A stretch of DNA of 64,000 nucleotides, taken from NCBI GenBank assembly GCA_019095985.1, contig CM032664.1, positions 19,751,665-19,815,664 of the forward strand, written 5' to 3'. Position numbers and translations under genes: made by a program. The stretch comes from Streblospio benedicti. Lineage: Eukaryota > Annelida > Polychaeta > Spionida > Spionidae. Positions 11,001 through 23,500 of this stretch are shown one piece after another (the stretch's first letter is position 1; each line of letters begins with the position of its first letter). The notes beneath the pieces are model-generated. The model worked only from the letters and a program-made list of their open reading frames with translations. It did not search any database and was not told the origin of the DNA.

Positions 11001-14000
11001 CATCTAATTCTTAACTTTAGACATTATCACAATAAATACACTTCCTACCTTCATGAATTTCTATAACACCATTTTTTCTTCTTATGAAACGTAAGCACTG
11101 GAATTTGGTGGTACTGAAATAGAAGTGAGGATGACTGTCAAGATGACATTACTGTACTTGGAACATTGTTAGCCACTTCGTATGAATATTATTATTAGTT
11201 TGAAATTGCCATATCAACTTTCTTGTGAACTTTAAATTTGATATGCCCCTAAAGATAACAAAAGTTTTGGTGCAATAAAACATTGACAATTCATTATCCT
11301 TGTATTATTTGATCGCCTACAACATGTCTTTGAATATGTAAAAACTCTCTAGTAGATCTATTAATTGTCAATGCAGGGAACTTTATGGCACAGTCCATAA
11401 TCATGTAGTCACTGTCTACATGTTATCATTGAACTTGTCTGGAGCACATCTAACCAACCGATGGGCTGATCATATGGAGAAATTTGCTCAGCATCCACTT
11501 GTGCTGCTAATAACGTCAAAAGGTTCATTTACAACAAATTCCTTTTTCTCTGTATCAATAACATTTACAAAACGTTCTGATATTTTGTGTTTCATTCATC
11601 GTTTAATACAATTACATGTATTCGAAAAGGTCACTATTGTGTTCATAACATGTATTAGCATTTTATAATATGAAGTGTTATTGAAGTTTTTGATTTCTTG
11701 GAACTAAACTCAAAATACTAACAATAAGGTAACAAAGAGGTTTAAAAATATTAACAAAAATATAAGAAAATATGCATCCATAGTCTGTGTATTCCTATTG
11801 CAATAACCACTGCCTGTTTAAAGTCCACGATATGCCAGACTGGACTAGGCTTAGGGATGATGTACATTCTGCAACGCTCCACAGAAGTGGAACATTGTTC
11901 TCTTTTTGTTGACGCCCCCCTCCCACCCACCCACCCACTCTTACTCCCTCCCACCGCTTCTCGCAAGCAGTGGAAATATCAAATGTGTGACATCACAGAA
12001 TATCCACACACTGTTTCGCAATACTTATTCATTATTCAAATGTTATATAATATAGATAATGTTTATTATGTATTAGGAATATACAAAAATACTAAAGTTT
12101 GAATTCTACTGTATATCTTTTTAATTAATGCCACATTTAAATAGTATACAGTGAAATTCTGACATGAAATGATCTAGCTCGCACATGAAAAAAAATCTTA
12201 TACCCACAAAAAAGTGTAACATTAAAAACATGACCAGCACCCCCACCAACACCAGCACCACCACCAGCACCACCACTATGTTCCACTTTTGTGGAGCCTG
12301 GCAAACTGTCCATGCTGCCTGACTGACCAGCCGTGCGAGGTGTAGCTGTGCGCCACCAGCTGGTCGTGCGTGGTGTTCTGCTCCAGGATCTTCACACAGC
12401 GGAACGCCTTGTGCACCTCCAGCTCGCCGTCCACGTGATGTCTGTGCGACTGGTGGATGATGTTACCCTGAAAAGGTCAGAGTTAGGGCCACTAGTAGAT
12501 CCAGGTTTCCAGAAAAGGGGAGGGCACTTAAGAAATCTCATTGGTTTCGTATGCACGATCGACAGTGTACATGCAAGAAACCTTATGAAAATAAGGTATT
12601 TTGTTGGAAAAGAGGGGGAGGAGCACGCCCCCTGCAATCAACCCTATGCATCTGCCTATGAAGGTGTCCTCATAGTATTTTGGTGTTGATGTTCGACACA
12701 TGACATTATGCAATATATTGATGTGATATGTATCACAATAGCAGCATTAAAACACCAAAGACACATGATAAAAAGTCTCTTCCACTTAACACTAATTTTC
12801 CTTTTGCTTCTGCAAGATTGATGATGTTTAAACATTGATAAATGGCAATGGGGATTGTGGTATATCTACCTGTTTAGAGAGCTCTATCATTTAATTCACT
12901 GCCCGATTTTGTCAAATATTGCCCAAGCTACCTACCCACACCATGTCTATCACTACGTAATATTATTACCTACACAGCACGCTGTAATAATAGAGGAAAT
13001 TGAATGATAGTTGATTTCTAATCTTTTGCACTTGGCTTTGATTATTCTAATATAGAATTCACAATAATTCAGCTTATTGACAAACCTACCACGCTATTGG
13101 CTTGATATACATGTTTCCCAGATAAGTCCCTCCAGTCACCTTTCGTCACCCAGTTTGGGAATATGCAGTTTGGCTCAGGCCATCCAAACACATCTGAAAT
13201 AGTTTGATATTGCATTTATCTGTTGATTGTTTAATTATACAGATGATTTTGGTTGTTAAGCTATGTATTTGAGCTGCAGCAGTTTATCTCGTACTGAATA
13301 ATAATTTCCAAAGATTAAGAGTCCTCTTTGCGTATGCTTCAAAATGACACAGACATGGTTGAATAGAATTGTCAGGCACTGTCTGACAAGAATGTTAATC
13401 ATGTAATTCTTTTTTTTCAAGCCACAACAATGAATTATAGATGCTTGTTGCATTGTCTTAAGAAACCCAACTGTGCATACCAGGGACCCCACTCCTCTCA
13501 TTTATGTTCCCACAATTGCACAACTGCTAAATTATTTTATATTTAGAGGATTCTGTCTGCAAGTCTAGATGGCTGTATCGCATTTCCGTCATGACCGCTT
13601 ATGTTCATGAAATTCATGTCCATGCTTACACCCTAGTCCATTAAAATACAATCTCTAAGTGGTAAAAACAATTAATTAACATCAACCTACGTAGTGCTTC
13701 AACTAGCCCAAAGTCTTCTATCTAATCAACGTTAACAAAACGCCAAAACCACCCTAAACCACCCTAACCCAGAGCCCATTTCATCTCCTTCGTTGCCCAC
13801 GCGCGGCAGCAAACTGTTTGCCCAGCCAGCCATCCATATCAATGCTCGGCTCATCATGGCATTAAACTCCCCTAAGTAGGCGGCCACTGGACCTACCTTT
13901 GCTCATCTCCATGATGAATGGTCCATTTCTGGGTGACATGAGCCCGCGACATGAGGCATCGCCTGACATGGCCATGTACATGAGCGTGCCGAGGATCTGA

Positions 14001-17000
14001 TACATCTGGGAGGGGAGCGGAGATTAAAACATTAAGTATAGTTATTAAGATTGTACTTGTAGCAGTTGACCTACTTCTACCAAAGGCTCAGAGCTTGGCA
14101 ATAATACCTGAAAAGTACATGAGTTCAATTACAAGTGTTTGACGCTGCAATCCGAATACGCTTTTATCAATTAATAAAGTTCAAGATTCAAATGTAGATA
14201 GATCCTAAGTTACGAATATCTAAAAAATATTTAAGATTTCCCATAATAGCCCATGATATAAAAATGATCATTTGTGAGGTATTGATATACTATTTTTATG
14301 CTTGTTGTTTTGTGGGTCATTCTCTTTGAATCAGCAGCCAGACATAAAAAAAAAACATTATTTCATAAGCATGTGAGTCAAAGGTACTTTTTCTTACATC
14401 AAACTGCATTTACATAAACTAACAAGTTAATATGTAAACTCAAATCATTTTCATCGTAAATTGCAATCAGATTTCCAAGCACACGATATAAATCTACAGA
14501 AGTACAATGAAGTAGGATCATATTCTAATCATAACGAAAATATATAGATTGAATTCATCCAAATTCTATTTCAAATGATACAATGTGTTACTCATGCAAT
14601 TTGAAGAATTTCACTTTTTCCTAGCACAGTAATCACGTAACAAGGGTTACAAGGCCCTACAAATTTGTAGCTCATCTACAACAAAAAGTATATTGCTAAT
14701 CTAATAACAGCATCCAATAAAATCAGAATGCTTGGAATGCAATAGAATCTATCCAATGGTAATATAATTCTCATAACACAACATGTCATATTATAATCTT
14801 CTATTGGCCTCTATTTACTTTATATAGACAGTAATCCAATAATTGTTTTAATATATTTAGATCTATTAAATGTGACTTGACGTCAGGATGCTATTGAAGT
14901 GGTCCAACGTAATGTTCTCGACATAATTCCTCAAAGATATACATTTGGATGCTTTATCCACATCAGGTTTTTATCATTCTTGCTTCTCCTGTTTTCAGTG
15001 TTCATCTCCATAGTTATTCATAGCATCCAAGTGCACATGAACATGTACATATTTTACACCGCAAAGACGTTGCCCGACAAAACGTCTTGTCAAATATAGT
15101 TTGAAGGAAGATTTACGGTGTACTTATACTTCAAACATTATGGGCCCATCAATCTGGATATATTCACTATTATTGCCACCAATACATTGATTACTGAATA
15201 ATTGTAAAGCCCATCATCCAGTAATATTCAGTCTCTGCAATACTTACAAAGCATCTGTACTGTAGAGCCTTGTCGGTAAAGTCGTCCCCTGTGAGGCGAC
15301 CAATCATGTACATTTTGCCGTCATCTTGCCACGTGGCCAGGCACGTGAGATCAGCCTCTAAACAGACAGCAAGAAGCACGTCACTTTACAATTACCATAT
15401 GTAAAACACATCAAGAAAGTATATGATGGAAATTCATTATTCTAGATCTTATAGATCTAAATAAATATATTTTTTCTTCTGTTCTTATACAAGATAATTA
15501 AATTCAAATCATTACTTTGAGAATTCGATCTTGATCACAGAAGCAATTATCTATATCTAAAGACACACCACACAAGACATGATGAAATACTAGATATAGG
15601 TCTCCTCTCCAAACGTATTCTGGGGTATATGATAACATTACAATACCGGATAATTATAGTCGTTCAATATAGAGTTGCATTTTGAGAAAAGAACCAGCAT
15701 TCCTAGACTTTTTCTAAAACATACGGTAGGGCTAACATACGGTACATACCTCACGGGGCGAACAACACCTGTCACACCTTGTTAGACCGTAAAATGTAAC
15801 CAGCTTAAATTGTGATCCGTCATTATTTACTGTAAATTGTCACCACACACACCAAAATGGTCTAGCTGCCTTAGAATATGACCAACGTAAATTGCAATCA
15901 TTTTCATGAATCTCAACGGTCTTATTCTCTGGCGTAGGAGACTAATAAAACGTGCTTGAAGAGTAGATGAGGTTTCAAGCATCATATCCCGAGATATGCT
16001 GAGAATTGATCGAGTAAGAAGGGGTTCAAGTTCGTTTCTCTGACGTGCCCGTCCGCTCGTCGGCTCGACACGACCCCACCCGGGTTCCAACATTGACGAG
16101 GCATGGGTCAGGCAGAAATGGTGATAGAGAGGCCATTTGTGTGTCGTTTGTAAAGCTCTTACCTACCACTATAGGCCTGTACTGGCTGAAGAGAGGTGTG
16201 AGGACTTTGGTGTCGTCGAATGCATCACGTAATTGGTTACAATGTATAATGTTCATATTTTGCTGCAGCTAGACCATTTTATAAGTCCAATCACAATATA
16301 CTAAAGTACGTTAACTTAACCCCTTGGACCGGTCACAACTTGCAGTTGGTTACATTCAACGGTCTAACAACACCTCACACGCCAGATTATTTCAAATATG
16401 AAAGAATTAACACGGCAACCTAATACTACGCTACTTAACTACTCATTCTGTCGGTGTCTACTGTTTTTGAACATCCTTCATTGATCTTATAGAGAGGAAG
16501 TTGGAAAATACTCTCACCTGAGACATACATACATACGTCATCAGTACAATACTTGAAGAGGACCTAGAACCATACGTTTGCCAAGAAGACATTGCTCCAT
16601 ACGGCTTAAGTGTTCTACACATTTATGGTGTTAGACAAATAAATGACTTAAATAGTGTACCTCTGTGATACGTATAAGCGGCATCGGTACAGTGCTTGAA
16701 GTGGAACCGGAACTTGGCGTCGCTGGCGCATGCCTTGGCGTCGGAGGGAGGGTCGCGACAAAATCCACCAGTGTTGTTATTGTAGGTGAAGTGGAATGCA
16801 CCTTGAAATGGGCATGGTGAGGGCTGGTTGGGCTCTGGAAAATATATCATTAACATCCATCTAACGTGCCATGGTAATGCAAAGGGCTACTTGTAATTAA
16901 GAGCTACTGTTGAAAACCATCCATGTTAAAGATTGCCTTCTTATACAGTAGGTCTCTTAATAGAAGTGGTTTAATTGTAAGTTATATTGACATGGTACAC

Positions 17001-20000
17001 TAAAGGCAGATTGGGCTCTGGAGGATGGTCTGAAAGCATGTAAATATGTAAGTGTTATGGATGGGCGCAATACTTGACAAGTTATTGCGATACTTTTGCA
17101 ATAATTCCTAGAGTATTGCAACATTATGCAATGTAGTATGTCAGTTTGCAGAACGTATTACCATCGTTTAACAATACTTATAATCTATGTATGTGAAACA
17201 TAAATATTACAAAATACATGAGCGCATCTCCACTGCAGATCATTCCCATCCCCCATCCAGGGCCATCCTACCCCAATAAGTTTAACAGGGAGTCTCGGCA
17301 GAGACTATGTGATATAGCCTTATAGACTTACACCAAATTGAATCAATTCCAAAATATCTATATGTAAATTATCATAGTTTTCACTTTTTCCGACATCGCA
17401 AAAAATGAACCCTCTGTAGTTTAGTTTCATGGGTAAACCATTTATCTTCTAGATCATCCATTATTCATGTCCCAAAACAGAAAAGATGTGTGCATCCAAA
17501 AACAATGTAAGGCAAGACTAATTCTAACATATCTATACCACCAAAGACCCAGTCTGACAGTCGCGAATTCAAACCACCTATAATCATATTTTAACAATTT
17601 TAACAATTTCTAATGCGTTAGATGATAAATGCATGGATCAATAGACGATCCTGGACAAGCCAATACATCTGTGTAGAAAGTTACTAGAAACAATTTGGAA
17701 AATAGCAATGAATTCAAATGCTCACTACGACACCACGGCATGATTCTTTTTAAACTATCGGTAATGTCTGACACCAGCATTATGCAAGTGCATTTATAAC
17801 ATTTAGAAGCGAATCTTCCCGCACTGGCAAGAACCGTCACATACAGTCAACCGAGAACTTCATTTAATCACAGCTCAAAATTTGTGATGCGGGGTAGCTT
17901 AAATATGACCGATACGCCTCTTACTGAATAAAGTATGATCTACTGGCTTTAAAATACATCCTGGTATTTGCAGGACCCTGTGCGCGGTAACATTGGCATG
18001 GCCGTTGTTGAACCGGTGTTGGTCGGAATAAATTTTTGTATTGCTTTGTGTTTTTTTGTGTGTGTTTTTTTTGTTTTTTTTTCCCCATTTCTCCAAAGTA
18101 TGATCTATCATCGACAGTCTACATCTGGGTATTGTGAGGCCCCTAAGTGAGGTAAAATATACATGATGGTGTTATGTGTTTGTAGATCAGTTTCTTAGTC
18201 TAAAATACGTGATTAAGAATATAGACGGAGAATATAATGTTTCAGTTATAATTCGTCTGACTACATGTTAATGTGCACGCTACCACGACATCTCCTGACA
18301 CAGCCACAAGTACAAGTATATATACAAGTATATATCTCTGGGTTTTATATGATACTCCGAGTTAATGGCAGGGGGTACTTGTATATCCCTTACGTTGGGA
18401 CCTTATGTAGGTGCTTGTTTCTAAACCCCATGCCTGGCTGGCGTGCAAGCACTGGTTTTTTTTCCTCATATTATTTTGCAATAAATTCAGACCTGCAAAA
18501 CGCATAAGCAAGCAAAAAAAAGGTAAAGTGACATTTGATTCATTCGGGATAAGGAAATGTGGTTTTATGGGCTAAAAATTGTCCATATTAATTATCACTC
18601 TGTTTTGAATGGCTTTGTTTGAATGGCTTTATGAATGGCTCACGTTATCATTTGGCTTTGTAAGGATTACTATATAGACAAACCTCCAATTATGACCACT
18701 TCTATAAAGATAGTACTTCTTAAATGAGACCAATTTTGAGTGTTCCAAACCTTCGCAAACTTTTCATGAAAAGGCAATCTCCCTTTGAGCCTTTGAGGCC
18801 ATTAGAGGGCAGCCGTGGGCGTTCATATGAGGAGTTTAACTGTAATGGTCCTGGTCGAATCAGAGTAAAACTATACTATTATATGTGACTCTGTCTAGAA
18901 AACAATAAGCTTTCATTAGGATCGGTGCCCGGTATAATCTGCGTTTTTAAGACCTCTTCTATAAATAGACTACCTATTTATTATATCATAATGTTTATCA
19001 TAATGTGATCTTTAGGGATCCGTTGAAATCCACTTATGGTCTATATAGAGAGGTTATACTGTAATCTGCATTAACAAAACGGTAAGCTTGCTTTATGCAG
19101 TGAGAGATTTTCTGATCCATCACCAGCACTCTTATATAACACCCAGTACTGTCTTTTTCTTCATAATAACCCCAAACACATTGACATACCTCTTATTAGG
19201 ACTTGCCGCAGTGTTGCCAGCTGAATTTGATTGCAGATGTAAAACAATGTTTCATGTCCCACGCAAAAACCTGCAAATGCAAATATATGCGAATTATAGT
19301 TTGAGTGATACTCTGAGTGTGATGGTATGTGTGAGTGTGTCATATCTTGATGTTAAACAGAAAAGATGTTAGATGTTGATAGGCTACGTGAGGCTAGAAA
19401 CTCATCCGACTTTACAAATGGGGCATATTGTAAAACATTTAAGTCACAAAAAACTATGATTTCTACAGAGAAGACGCCAGTGACATGTTTAGTGTGGAGA
19501 TAACATTAGCCACACAGGTGGTATGTGTGTCTGCACTCGTTTGCTGACACTCACTCGAATTGATCTACACAAGAAAACACACATTGGCCATTACATTGTG
19601 TTCTGTGATAGGTTACATAATCTGGGTTCAAAGATATTATATTTACTGTTTATGGATTAAAAAAGGGCAACGCACATTAGTTGATTTTTACGGTAGATTC
19701 CGTCATCTACAACATGTGTGATGCCATTTACTCGCTACAATATTAACGATGAAAACAAAGTCCTAAAAATGAATACAAATAAAAATGAGAAAAGAAATTA
19801 TGACGGACAAGTATTGCCTGGATAAGTATGTTAGAATTGACTGTGTATTAAGTAAAATGTGTGAAGTCCTAATGTGTTTGGACAAATAACCAGAACGTAA
19901 CTTACTCTCTTGGTATTGTAGGATGTTACTGTGGAGTTTGTGAATCAGGATACAACTGAAGCAGCCAATCTTGCTGAAATAAGGAGGAAAAACATGAAAT

Positions 20001-20485
20001 CTATTCTAATATTATTAATTTTCTTGTGTGCTCGTAAAGGACAATGGCGTGCTTCCATCACTCTAGTCCTATGGTAAACAACATTTGAAAATACATTGCA
20101 TTATATATTTTAGGCGGCATGGTTACTTAACGTTTGACATGTACGATAATTGTTTAACCTTTCAGAACAATTACTTCATTAATATCCCATGTTGAGGAGA
20201 TCATGTTGAAGCCCAGTAGTACACAGGTCAAATCCTGACTCATTGTTTTTAAGGCACACTTTTAATCCAACTTGCAAACTACCACATTGGTTATACGACA
20301 GTGACAGTACTATTAAGTGCAGCGATTATTTAAAAAATATCATGTGATACTTTACGTACTCCTGTGGTTTTTAGCGTATAAAACAACATTGCATTGATTG
20401 ATAGAGTGTACACTATATACATTACATGCACATTATCTCCGGTATTAAACATCTGCGTAACTACCATTTAAATGTGGTTGGCTTG

Positions 20486-20541
<56 letters not shown>

Positions 20542-23500
20542 TCTTACTTACTTACTTATACTAACTTACATGCTAATCACCTAGCCACCCAGCCGCTCAC
20601 TCACTTAATATTTAGTAAAAGCCGCGTCACACTGCTAGAACGTAAGCTCGACGGATGAATTCCAGGAGATTTCCTGGGAAAATGATCTTTACGTCGAGCC
20701 TACGCTGAAAAATGGATCCATTTTTTTTATGGCCGGTTGCTTTTTTGGTTTTTTTTCTCAGCGCTAGCTAGCGCACACCTAGCGCAACGTTGGCGCCAGT
20801 CTGGCACAAGTGTGGCACAAGTCCGGCGCAAAGCAAACGGAGGCGCGGCGTAAGACCAACTGAACGGCGACGCAAGGCCGGCGTAAGGCCGACGCAGCCG
20901 CGGAGCCAGATAAATTAGTCTCGACGCAAAGCCAGCGGAACCCGGCGCCTGTGTAGCGTTCGCACTGCTCACGACTCGGTCCGCATATATTTTGTGTAAT
21001 ATATGTACATACTGGCATACGTTTTGATATATTAGGCCTACATGTAGTTACTTATCTGTAAAATGTATATATGGTTTTCAATACAATATCAAGTTAAGGC
21101 AATGTTAAATCCCATGTTTGTTATTTTGCTATTACTTCTTCTTACTACTACTTAGATTTCTTTGTTTATCATTCAATCTAAACATCAGCACAGTAAATGC
21201 TATGTTCAAATATTGATAAACATTTTGATACTTTATTTTGTGATTTTTATTTTAAAATGCACCAAGTCAATTAGGCTAATAAAATGTTGTTTTTCAAAAC
21301 ATAAGTTTATTTGACAGGGCATGGCTGATGTTAATGTTACGATACCTTAAGTTAAATGTCCATCCGCCTTGCAACACACGCCTAACATGCGTCTATATTA
21401 CGCCGGTCATCAGCCGAGTTTATGTCCATACTACATCCGAATTACGCCACCCTTACGCAGAGAATCCTCACGACCACCATACGCCTACCCTACGCTATCC
21501 TGATGCAACGTAGGGCCGACGCATCACCAGCGTATGATTGGTGTAGGTGGAGCGTCACCGCGGCGTACAAAACTCAAGGCCTGATGGACCGGCGTATGGA
21601 ATTTACGCTGCCCAAACTTTGAGCAGCCCAAAGTATTGGCGGCGTAAGAATCTGCCCCGATCGATAATCTTCCTAGAAATCTGAGGGCGGCGTACTGGCG
21701 GCGCTAGCTAGACGCAAAGAATGGGCATACAAAACGCGAGCCCGGCGTACTCGGCAGATGCCCGGCGTAAGACCAATTTTTATGGATTTCCTTGCGCCGG
21801 TCTTCAGCTGCCACCACGCTCCTGTTAATGGGACGCGGCTTTAATATGCAAACATGCAAACAGCCCACTCCACTAGCGATTCCCATGTTCACCTCACGGA
21901 GAATCATTCCAATCAAATTCCCTAAAATATGACACAACCTATTGGGGCATGACCTCCTACATCACATTGAACCGCCCCCCCCCCCCTTATGACACAGTCC
22001 TCATTTAATTGAAAATGTAAGCTGTGCAAGTAGAGCACCTAAGTGGGTAAAGCAATCAATCCATGAATTATTCAGATGCTGAGAAATCTATATTTCATGC
22101 CAACACACCTGTTATTGAGGAGGTAGTAGTCTCCCTGGTTTTCCATACACGTGCCCTTCTTGTCGATGCTCGTGGCGTCTATCACCACGTCCCCGACCAT
22201 GCTCTGGTACCACGCCCCGTGCCAGTCGACCGGGAACTTGCACGTGGTCGCTGAAAATAACAAAGACGGCCATTTTATCAAGGTAAACATGTGTACAGTT
22301 TGAACCTTTCCCCGCTTTTACATATATATATATAAAATAGGCGCGGCTCTGAAATCCTTTCCAAATTTTTTGGACAAGGAGTTTGCAGGTGGTCACTGGA
22401 AGAATAGAGGATATTAAAACATAGTTTTTTAGTTTGAATAGTGCTAACATTTGGGCAGAAAATTGAACTTTCAATGATCATCACAAGCCGACCTTGCACT
22501 GGAACCATGCCCCATGCTGGTCTAACATAGAACATGCAAATAGTGGCTGGAAGTAAGCAATGTGATTTAATTGATAAACACTCCTTATTTTTTAAGCAGC
22601 ACATGGGATCTAAGTACTATTTTTAATTTCCCCAAATCTAAAACGATGATGTTCTGACGCCTTACCCTATTTCCCAACGCCAATACCCAAGCACATTCTT
22701 GCATGTCTTGACAAGTGCATGAGTAAATTGCTCATCTCCAGGGGCCATCTGTCTACTAAAATCACGCGAGGTACATAGTACAGCAGTACAGCAGTTGTAT
22801 AGGTCCTAAACGAGAGTTTCTACTGTACAGTGGTAGCTCCAATCAAGACCACCAAATCTCTCTATTCAGACCCCACCTGTATGATAATACTATTTCTAGC
22901 GGTACCAAGCCGTCAATGAAGAGACCACCATGAACCTGTATAAAAAGAACTACCAACAGACATCCATGTAGAAGCCGGCTCTAAGTGGAGACCACTTGAG
23001 GTACTAGTCAAATACAGTACTATAAAAGCGTATCAATCAGCGTATAATGAACACCATGAACACTCTACAATAACCAAAGCTGCCTCTTTACTTGAAAGAA
23101 GGTTTCTAGATCAAATTGGCTATTACTATGGCGAACTGTGGGGTTGAGATGTTTATTATAGCCATAAAGTCCCAAAAGTATCGATTTTGTAGGTCTCTTA
23201 CACACCTCAAGCGCCAACTAATACCCACGTTCTGTGTTTATAACTAGGGGCTGCTGATAGGGACCCTGACGCCCGCGTAAAAATTTGCAGTCTGCCATTC
23301 GACTGTGATTGTCGGTAGCCTCGAAATCGCGACTGTCAATTACGTGTGTGTACTTTGTATTGCTCAATGGCGCGGTCTGCAGGGCTTGCGGGTACTGATG
23401 TAGTATTGTAGCTTGCGCTTTTCAATCTATGTAGTCATATGATTTTCGTCACTTTTTTACATTGTAATTGAAAGTTTGTTCATCACTCAAGAAGGTAGCC

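Noticed and set aside
12333-12689. 118-codon plus-strand frame
   Set aside because: Antisense to exon 8a and then runs through a MITE.
13740-13775. CCACCCTAAACCACCCTAACCC, telomere-like
   Set aside because: Only two or three imperfect units; chance.
20727-21018. Two overlapping minus-strand Ala/Arg/Cys-rich open frames
   Set aside because: They fall wholly in the CpG-rich short-word repeat; the frames are open because the repeat lacks stop words.
22112-22474. 120-codon minus-strand frame over exon 2
   Set aside because: Out of frame with the CxFPxxW coding sequence, which is the one supported by splice phases and family motifs.
22340-22546. The decayed exon-2 copies as mutually exclusive alternative exons
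   Set aside because: They lack a recognisable donor and have lost the FPxxW core, so working alternatives are unlikely without transcript evidence.
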